Source: Eubacterium sp. (GTDB lineage: Bacteria > Bacillota_A > Clostridia > Lachnospirales > Lachnospiraceae). Taken from it: DNA of 10,469 bases. The stretch spans positions 1 through 10,469 of the forward strand of contig JAFVEX010000015.1 of assembly GCA_017475785.1 (NCBI GenBank). Direction: 5' to 3'. Both the position numbers and the translations under genes were made by a program. The notes beneath the pieces are model-generated. The model was not told where the DNA came from and searched no databases. It worked only from the letters and a program-made list of their open reading frames with translations. Positions 5,847 through 10,469 of this stretch are shown here, in pieces; within the stretch, counting starts at the first letter, position 1, and every line of letters begins with the position of its first letter.

Positions 5847-5964
5847 GTATTGTGTGGTTTTTAATTATAGTAAACGCAATTAGTGTTTGCGTTTCCTATA
5901 AACGCTCCGCAGGGATGCGCACGGATTTGCAGCGGATTCTTGGTAAAAAGAGGCGGGAGAAAGT
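5847..5964 (+). promoter_or_regulatory. pyr operon leader with alternative hairpins
   Basis: AAACGCAA (5872-5879) can pair with TTGCGTTT (5887-5894), and the GCGTTT part of that arm (5889-5894) can instead pair with AAACGC (5900-5905). The two stems exclude each other. Downstream, TCCGC (5906-5910) can pair with GCGGA (5932-5936). There is no T-run after any stem, so a classical terminator is absent, and no PyrR-binding loop (family consensus near UCCAGAGAGGCU) was found. The ribosome site is GGGAG at 5955-5959. Confidence 0.4.
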
Positions 5965-7278
5965 ATGTCACAGGCAATTTTGATTAAAAACGGACGGATT
6001 GTTGATCCGGATACAAGGTGGGACGGCAAGGGGGATCTTCTGCTGAAGGACGGCGTGATTGAGGCGCGCGCAGAGTGCCTGGCCGAAGAGACTGCCGGCG
6101 GTGACTGCCGGGTAATTGACGCGTCGGGATGCTATGTCATGCCTGGCCTGATTGACCTGCATGTACATCTGCGGGATCCGGGTCTGACGCAGAAAGAGGA
6201 TATCATGAGCGGCGCGCGCGCAGCCGCAAAAGGCGGCTTTACGACGATTGTCGCGATGCCAAATACGAAGCCGGTAATTGACAGTCCGGACCGCTATGAT
6301 TACGTCAGGAATAAGGCGCATATGGCGCCGGTGCATGTGCTGCAGGCGGGCGCGGTCACGAAAGGGCAGCGGGGGGAAGAACTCGCTGATATCGCGGGTA
6401 TGGCTGCCCACGGGAGCCCCGCAATCAGCGAGGACGGCAAGTCGGTCATGGACGCGCGGCTCTGCCGGGAAGCTCTGCTTGCCGCGGCGGCGGCGGGAAT
6501 TCCGTTTCTGGATCACTGCGAGGACGCGAATCTTGTCAGTGGGGGCTGCGTTAACGAAGATGATTTCTCGCGGAAAGAAGGCCTGCCCGGTATCGGAAAT
6601 GAGGTGGAGGATGTCATCATCGCCCGCGACATTTTGCTTGCGAAAGCGGCAGGCGCGCACCTGCATCTGTGCCATTGCTCCACAAAGGGCAGCTACCTGA
6701 TATTGAAATACGCAAAAGAACAGGGCCTCGACGTCTCTGGCGAGGTATGCCCGCACCACTTTACGCTTTGCAGTGAGGACCGCGTGCCGGGAGATACGAA
6801 TTACAAAATGAATCCGCCTGTGCGGACCCGGGAAGACCGCGCGATGCTGATCCGCGGGCTGCGGGAGAATGTATTTGACGTGATCGCGACGGATCACGCG
6901 CCGCACACAAAGGGGGATAAAAGCGGCTCAATGCAGCAGGCCGCGTTCGGTATTGTCGGACTGGAAACGGCAGTGGCGCTGACCATATCAGAGCTGGTCG
7001 CGCGGGGGCTGCTGACGCCGATGCAGATGGCTGAAAAGATGAGTGGGAATCCCGCACGGATCCTGCATCTGGAAAACCGCGGTTCCCTTGCTCCGGGCAA
7101 GGAGGCGGACGTCGTGATCATTGACCCGGCTGCGGAATACATAATAGATCCCGCAACGTTTCTGTCAAAGGGGAAAAACACACCCTTTGGCGGCCGGAAG
7201 GTGAGAGGTGAGGTGCGCTGGACGATCTGCGGCGGAAAAATCGTTTACGAGGCCGGCGGAAAGAACTCGAGAAAATGA
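5965..7278 (+). CDS. pyrC: dihydroorotase
   Basis: A 437-residue class I dihydroorotase (amidohydrolase superfamily), the third step of UMP synthesis: it closes carbamoyl-aspartate to dihydroorotate. Metal and active-site residues are visible: HVH (H66, H68) in GLIDLHVHLRDPG, D157 in SEDGKS, H184 in DHCED, H237 in LCHCST, N283 in KMNPPVR and D310 in TDHAPH. Position 157 carries the Asp found in the Gram-positive type, where other dihydroorotases have a carboxylated lysine. Length matches the Bacillus/Clostridium enzymes. The ATG at 5965 follows GGGAG by five bases and the N-terminus ILIKNGRIVDP is standard. It is the first gene of the pyr cluster and is separated from pyrF by 129 bases. Confidence 0.97.
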   Translation: MSQAILIKNGRIVDPDTRWDGKGDLLLKDGVIEARAECLAEETAGGDCRVIDASGCYVMPGLIDLHVHLRDPGLTQKEDIMSGARAAAKGGFTTIVAMPNTKPVIDSPDRYDYVRNKAHMAPVHVLQAGAVTKGQRGEELADIAGMAAHGSPAISEDGKSVMDARLCREALLAAAAAGIPFLDHCEDANLVSGGCVNEDDFSRKEGLPGIGNEVEDVIIARDILLAKAAGAHLHLCHCSTKGSYLILKYAKEQGLDVSGEVCPHHFTLCSEDRVPGDTNYKMNPPVRTREDRAMLIRGLRENVFDVIATDHAPHTKGDKSGSMQQAAFGIVGLETAVALTISELVARGLLTPMQMAEKMSGNPARILHLENRGSLAPGKEADVVIIDPAAEYIIDPATFLSKGKNTPFGGRKVRGEVRWTICGGKIVYEAGGKNSRK

Positions 7279-7407
7279 TTTGACAGCAGTTTCAAAGGAG
7301 CAGAATAAACAGAGGCTGGCGTCTCAGAAACAAGTTCTCGGAACATCAGAAAAAACGGAGGCGATCGCCTCGGCAGCAGCTTTCAAAGCGGCAGGAAGGA
7401 GACAGAC
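7279..7407 (+). other. 129-base pyrC-pyrF spacer with palindrome and repeat pair
   Basis: This is unusually long for the operon, whose other junctions are 38 bases or less or overlap. It contains the perfect palindrome GAGGCGATCGCCTC (7358-7371). Two similar blocks, CAGCAGTTTCAAAGGAGCAG (from 7284) and CAGCAGCTTTCAAAGCGGCAG (from 7374), lie 90 bases apart. TTGACA (7280-7285) with AATAAA (7304-7309) at 18 bases could be a weak internal promoter. A frame from TTG 7281 to TGA 7411 is open but lacks a ribosome site and is not called. Confidence 0.5.
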
Positions 7408-8328
7408 ATGATCAATCAGCTGATTGAAAAAATCCGCAGAACACAGGCGCCAATTGTAGTCGGGCTCGACCCGCAGCTGGGGTTCATCCCGGACGCAGTC
7501 AAAAAGCGCGCGTTTGCGGAAAATGGCGAGACACTGGAGGGCGCGGCGGCGGCAATCCTGGAGTTTAATACGGCAATTGTAGAAGCGGTCGCGGATCTCG
7601 TCCCGGCCGTCAAGCCGCAGATTGCCATGTACGAGCAGTACGGCATCCCGGGGCTGATTGCCTACGAGAAGACCGTATCGCTCTGTCAGGAAAAAGGGCT
7701 TGTGGTCATCGGTGATGTCAAGCGGGGGGATATTGGTTCCACCTCGCAGGCCTACGCGGCGGCGCACATCGGGACGGTTCAGGTCGGAGAAAAGTCGTTT
7801 GCGCCGTTCCACGAGGACTTCTGCACGGTTAATCCCTACCTTGGGTCTGACGGGATCGATCCTTTTATAAAGGTCTGCAGAGAAGAAAAGAAGGGGATTT
7901 TTGTCCTCGTTAAGACCTCCAACCCTTCCAGCGGAGAGTTTCAGGACCGGCTGATTGACGGCCGTCCGCTGTATGAGCTGGTCGGAGAAAAGGTCGCCGC
8001 GTGGGGCGCGGAGGCGATGGGAGATGAATACAGCTATGTCGGCGCTGTGGTGGGCGCGACATATCCGGAGATGGGCAAAACGCTGCGGAAGCTGATGCCA
8101 AAGAGCTTTATCCTGGTTCCGGGCTACGGGGCACAGGGTGGAAAAGGCAAGGATCTGGCACCGTTTTTCAATGAAGACGGTCTGGGCGCGATCGTAAATT
8201 CCTCCCGCGGCATCATCGCGGCGTACAGGCAGGAGGCATACGCCTCCTTTGGAGAAGACGGTTACGCAGACGCCGCGCGCCAGGCAGTGCTGGATATGAA
8301 GCAGGATATTGCGGAGGCGCTGGCATAG
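7408..8328 (+). CDS. pyrF: orotidine 5'-phosphate decarboxylase, long (type 2) form
   Basis: A 306-residue OMP decarboxylase that converts OMP to UMP, the last step of the pathway. The catalytic DxKxxD motif is D103-V-K105-R-G-D108, followed by IGSTSQAYA. VGLDPQLG (18-25) binds the substrate, VPGYGAQGG (237-245) and NSSRGI (264-269) form the phosphate-binding end of the TIM barrel. At about 300 residues this is the type 2 subfamily, not the roughly 230-residue form of Bacillus and E. coli. GGAAGGAGACAGAC precedes the ATG at 7408, an excellent ribosome site. The last codons and stop lie in a 13-base tandem duplication (8317-8342). Next gene, pyrK, begins 38 bases downstream. Confidence 0.97.
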   Translation: MINQLIEKIRRTQAPIVVGLDPQLGFIPDAVKKRAFAENGETLEGAAAAILEFNTAIVEAVADLVPAVKPQIAMYEQYGIPGLIAYEKTVSLCQEKGLVVIGDVKRGDIGSTSQAYAAAHIGTVQVGEKSFAPFHEDFCTVNPYLGSDGIDPFIKVCREEKKGIFVLVKTSNPSSGEFQDRLIDGRPLYELVGEKVAAWGAEAMGDEYSYVGAVVGATYPEMGKTLRKLMPKSFILVPGYGAQGGKGKDLAPFFNEDGLGAIVNSSRGIIAAYRQEAYASFGEDGYADAARQAVLDMKQDIAEALA

Positions 8329-8342
8329 CGCGCTGGCATAGC
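8317..8342 (+). repeat. 13-base tandem duplication over the pyrF stop
   Basis: GCGCTGGCATAGC occurs twice head to tail (8317-8329 and 8330-8342). The first copy encodes the last residues Ala-Leu-Ala and the stop of PyrF; the second lies in the untranslated spacer. The protein is not altered, so this looks like a recent slippage or short duplication event. Confidence 0.9.
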
Positions 8343-8366
8343 AGATTTCAATGGAGAAGCAAACGT

Positions 8367-9146
8367 ATGAAAGCAATGGAAATATGCAGAATCACAGGCC
8401 AGCGGGAGATCAGCCAGGGAATTTTTGACCTGCGCCTGGAGGCGCCCGGAATTGCGGCGGCGTCACGCCCGGGGCAATTTGTTAATGTGTACACAAATGA
8501 TCCGTCCCGCCTGCTGCCGCGGCCCGTCAGCATTTGCGGGATTGGCGGCGGTGAGCTGCGGCTCGTGTACCGCGTATCCGGCGCGCGCACGGGGACAGAG
8601 CAGTTTTCAAGGCTGCAGGAAGGAGACTGCCTGAAGCTCATGGGGCCGCTTGGAAACGGCTTCCCGATGGAGGAGGCCGCCGGAAAGCGCGTATTTCTGG
8701 TCGGAGGCGGGATCGGCGTACCGCCGATGCTGGAGACGGCCAGGCAGCTCGCCGGCAGCGGGACGATTCCGGAAATGATTCTCGGATACCGCAGCGATTG
8801 TTTTCTGGCGGATGAATTTGCCGGATACGGGCCGGTACATATTGCGACGGAAGACGGGAGCAATGGAGTCAGGGGCACTGTTCTGGATGTGATTTTACAG
8901 AAACAGCTGAAGCCGGAGCTGATTTTCGCCTGCGGTCCACGGCCAATGCTCCGCGCACTGAAATCCTATGCAGGCGCGCGCGAAATCCCCTGCTGGGTTT
9001 CCATGGAGGAGCGGATGGCGTGCGGCGTCGGCGCGTGCCTTGCCTGCGTCTGTGAGACGCACGAAAAAGACGCCCACAGCCATGTCAGAAATACGCGTGT
9101 CTGCAAGGATGGGCCGGTTTTCCGGTCGACAGAGGTGGTTTTATGA
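8367..9146 (+). CDS. pyrK: dihydroorotate dehydrogenase B, electron transfer subunit
   Basis: A 259-residue FAD and 2Fe-2S protein that passes electrons from PyrD to NAD+ in the class 1B dihydroorotate dehydrogenase (PyrD2K2). The FAD-binding RPVSI is at 52-56 and the nucleotide-binding VGGGIGVPP at 112-120; FACGPRPML (188-196) closes the ferredoxin-reductase-like domain. Four iron-sulfur cysteines are visible: C219, C224, C227 and C246 in CGVGACLAC and RVCKDGP, the usual spacing for PyrK. Length is typical. The ATG at 8367 is preferred to an in-frame ATG at 8376 because GGAGA lies nine bases before it. It overlaps pyrD by four bases (ATGA), implying translational coupling and fixed stoichiometry. 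Confidence 0.97.
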   Translation: MKAMEICRITGQREISQGIFDLRLEAPGIAAASRPGQFVNVYTNDPSRLLPRPVSICGIGGGELRLVYRVSGARTGTEQFSRLQEGDCLKLMGPLGNGFPMEEAAGKRVFLVGGGIGVPPMLETARQLAGSGTIPEMILGYRSDCFLADEFAGYGPVHIATEDGSNGVRGTVLDVILQKQLKPELIFACGPRPMLRALKSYAGAREIPCWVSMEERMACGVGACLACVCETHEKDAHSHVRNTRVCKDGPVFRSTEVVL

Positions 9147-10045
9147 ACATGAAGGTATCGATCGCGGGCGTGACGCTAAAAAACCCTGTTATGACCGCGT
9201 CCGGGACATTTGGATCCGGTGAGGAATACAGTGAATTTGTCGATCTGTCAAAGCTGGGAGCTGTCGTGACAAAAGGCGTCGCGCCGACGGCCTGGCAGGG
9301 AAACCCGACGCCGCGTGTCACGGAAGTGTACGGCGGAATGCTGAACGCAATTGGTCTGCAGAATCCGGGAATCGAAGTGTTCTGCAAGCGAGACATTCCG
9401 TTTCTGAGGCAGTTTGACACGCGGATTATCGTAAATGTTTGCGGCCACACACAGGAAGAGTACTGTGCCGTCGTAGACCGTCTGGCAGAGGAGCCGGTTG
9501 ACCTTCTGGAGATCAATATTTCCTGCCCCAACGTTAAAGAAGGCGGGATTGCGTTTGGACAGGATCCAAGGGGAATCGAGGCCATTACCGCGGAGATCAA
9601 AAAACACGCGCGCCAGCCGGTCATCATGAAGCTGAGCCCGAACGTGACCAGCATCCGCGACTGCGCGCTGGCCGCGGAGGCAGGCGGCGCAGATGCCGTA
9701 TCGCTGATCAATACGCTCACAGGTATGAAGATCGACGTCCACCGCCGCGCGTTTGTTCTCGCAAACAGAACCGGAGGCCTTTCCGGACCGGCGATCCGGC
9801 CGGTTGCCGTGCGTATGGTCTATGAGGCGGCACACGCCGTCAAAATTCCTGTCATCGGCATGGGCGGAATCACATGCGCGGACGACGCGCTGGAATTTAT
9901 TCTTGCCGGGGCGACGGCTGTTTCCGTCGGGACAGCGAATTTTATCAACCCCGCGGTAACACAGGAGATCATAGCCGGACTGGAGCAATACATGCGCGAG
10001 GAACAGATCGAAGACATCCGTGATCTGGTCGGCGCTGTGGAATGA
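9143..10045 (+). CDS. pyrD: dihydroorotate dehydrogenase B (NAD+), catalytic subunit
   Basis: A 300-residue class 1B dihydroorotate dehydrogenase, FMN-containing, oxidising dihydroorotate to orotate in the cytoplasm with electrons leaving through PyrK. Visible signatures: MTASGTFGSGEEY (17-29), TKG with K44, NAIGLQNPG (69-77), and INISCPNV (125-132) with C128 as the catalytic base; a Cys here marks class 1, while class 2 enzymes carry Ser. KLSPNV (163-168), SLINTLTGM (187-195), GGLSGPAIRP (211-220), and GMGGI (239-243) with SVGTANF (261-267) complete substrate and FMN-phosphate sites. GAGG lies seven bases before the ATG at 9143. Its stop at 10045 is followed after 18 bases by pyrE. Confidence 0.97.
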   Translation: MNMKVSIAGVTLKNPVMTASGTFGSGEEYSEFVDLSKLGAVVTKGVAPTAWQGNPTPRVTEVYGGMLNAIGLQNPGIEVFCKRDIPFLRQFDTRIIVNVCGHTQEEYCAVVDRLAEEPVDLLEINISCPNVKEGGIAFGQDPRGIEAITAEIKKHARQPVIMKLSPNVTSIRDCALAAEAGGADAVSLINTLTGMKIDVHRRAFVLANRTGGLSGPAIRPVAVRMVYEAAHAVKIPVIGMGGITCADDALEFILAGATAVSVGTANFINPAVTQEIIAGLEQYMREEQIEDIRDLVGAVE

Positions 10046-10063
10046 AGAAAGACGAGGAAACAT

Positions 10064-10469
10064 ATGAATCAGTATCAACAGGAATTTATCAACTTTATGC
10101 TGGACAGCCAGGTTCTGAGATTCGGATCATTTACGCTGAAGAGCGGGCGCCAGTCGCCGTTTTTCATGAATGCGGGACTGTATGTGACCGGCGGACAGCT
10201 CTCGAAGCTCGGGGAGTACTATGCCCGCGCGATTCACGATCACTACGGGCTGGAATTTGACGTGCTGTTCGGACCGGCTTACAAGGGCATCCCGCTCGCG
10301 GTAGCCACGGTGACGGCCATCCATCAGCTGTACGGCGTCGACATACGATACAGCGCGAACCGCAAAGAGGCAAAGGACCACGGGGATGCCGGCATCCTGC
10401 TGGGCAGTCCGATTCATGACGGCGACAGAATCGTCATCATCGAGGATGTGACGACCTCCGGCAAGTCCA
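10064..10469 (+). CDS. pyrE: orotate phosphoribosyltransferase, 3' end cut by window
   Basis: The first 135 residues of PyrE, which joins orotate and PRPP to make OMP. The start MNQYQQEFINFMLDSQVLRF is followed by FTLKSGRQSPFF (23-34), an orotate-binding segment. LFGPAYKGIPLA (68-79) and NRKEAKDHGD (99-108) are the catalytic loop with K101 neighbourhood, and RIVIIEDVTTSGKS (122-135) is the PRPP-binding motif just at the window edge. The ATG at 10064 is supported by GAGGA five bases upstream. An ATG at 10042 in another frame, near the pyrD stop, starts only a non-homologous frame that stops at 10260. The protein has no internal stop and should continue for about 70-95 more residues. The gene is most likely intact in the genome. 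Confidence 0.96.
   Translation, partial: MNQYQQEFINFMLDSQVLRFGSFTLKSGRQSPFFMNAGLYVTGGQLSKLGEYYARAIHDHYGLEFDVLFGPAYKGIPLAVATVTAIHQLYGVDIRYSANRKEAKDHGDAGILLGSPIHDGDRIVIIEDVTTSGKS

Noticed and set aside
5968..6906. Long minus-strand open frame opposite pyrC
   Set aside because: Composition is that of a reverse shadow; PyrC has all catalytic residues.
7361..7368. GCGATCGC as a HIP1-type cyanobacterial repeat
   Set aside because: A single copy in a clearly Gram-positive context; chance palindrome.
7208..7411. Short plus-strand frame spanning the pyrC end and the spacer
   Set aside because: Starts inside pyrC in another frame; the spacer part has no ribosome site and low-complexity composition.
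7324..8376. 350-codon minus-strand open frame opposite pyrF
   Set aside because: No recognisable domain; it coincides with GC-rich third positions of pyrF and ends at no sensible boundary.
9248..10078. Minus-strand open frame opposite pyrD
   Set aside because: Antisense shadow of an unambiguous PyrD.
10042..10260. ATG at the pyrD stop opening a 72-codon frame
   Set aside because: Out of frame with pyrE; translation from 10064 gives an unmistakable PyrE N-terminus with its own ribosome site.
1..10469. CRISPR arrays, tRNA/rRNA genes, insertion sequences, attachment sites, toxin-antitoxin or defence systems
   Set aside because: No regularly spaced repeats, cloverleaf-like RNA, transposase, integrase, nuclease or toxin motifs were seen on either strand.

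Overview
The window reads as a chromosomal segment of a Gram-positive anaerobe, most likely of the family Lachnospiraceae (Clostridia). This rests on four things: the pyrK/pyrD class 1B pyrimidine gene arrangement, the long-form PyrF, strong Shine-Dalgarno sequences with sigma-A-type promoters, and a DUF5721-type gene, a family I associate with Lachnospiraceae. The genus cannot be fixed from this sequence. Nothing looks like a prophage, transposon, integron or CRISPR array, and codon use looks uniform by eye.

Left part (1-4857). A sodium:alanine (AGCS) symporter comes first. A 427-base stretch without a long gene follows; it holds a near-consensus promoter, two very short ORFs with Shine-Dalgarno sequences and a strong hairpin, and it looks like an unrecognised leader or small RNA. 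Then come a small DUF2007-like gene and a two-domain polyphosphate:AMP phosphotransferase, almost certainly co-transcribed, and a cytidylate-kinase-like P-loop protein. A DUF5721-type gene faces these from the minus strand.

Middle (4858-5964). The DUF5721 gene and a small single-pass membrane protein are transcribed divergently from two promoters that share nearly the same -35 bases, with palindromes on top. A bidirectional intrinsic terminator separates the membrane-protein gene from a convergent cold-shock gene, which has a near-perfect promoter of its own.

Right part (5965-10469). A de novo pyrimidine (UMP) operon runs pyrC-pyrF-pyrK-pyrD-pyrE, with pyrE cut by the window end. Together these genes take carbamoyl-aspartate to UMP. 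PyrC closes the ring. PyrD with its FAD/2Fe-2S partner PyrK oxidises dihydroorotate using NAD+. PyrE adds phosphoribose and PyrF decarboxylates OMP. pyrB/pyrI (aspartate transcarbamoylase) and pyrR are not in the window. The leader before pyrC has no recognisable PyrR-binding loop but holds repeated GCGTTT/AAACGC elements that can form alternative hairpins.

Most of the window is ordinary housekeeping sequence. The parts that deserve a second look are non-coding: the 1632-1821 leader, the shared-promoter region at 4971-5036 and the pyrC leader.
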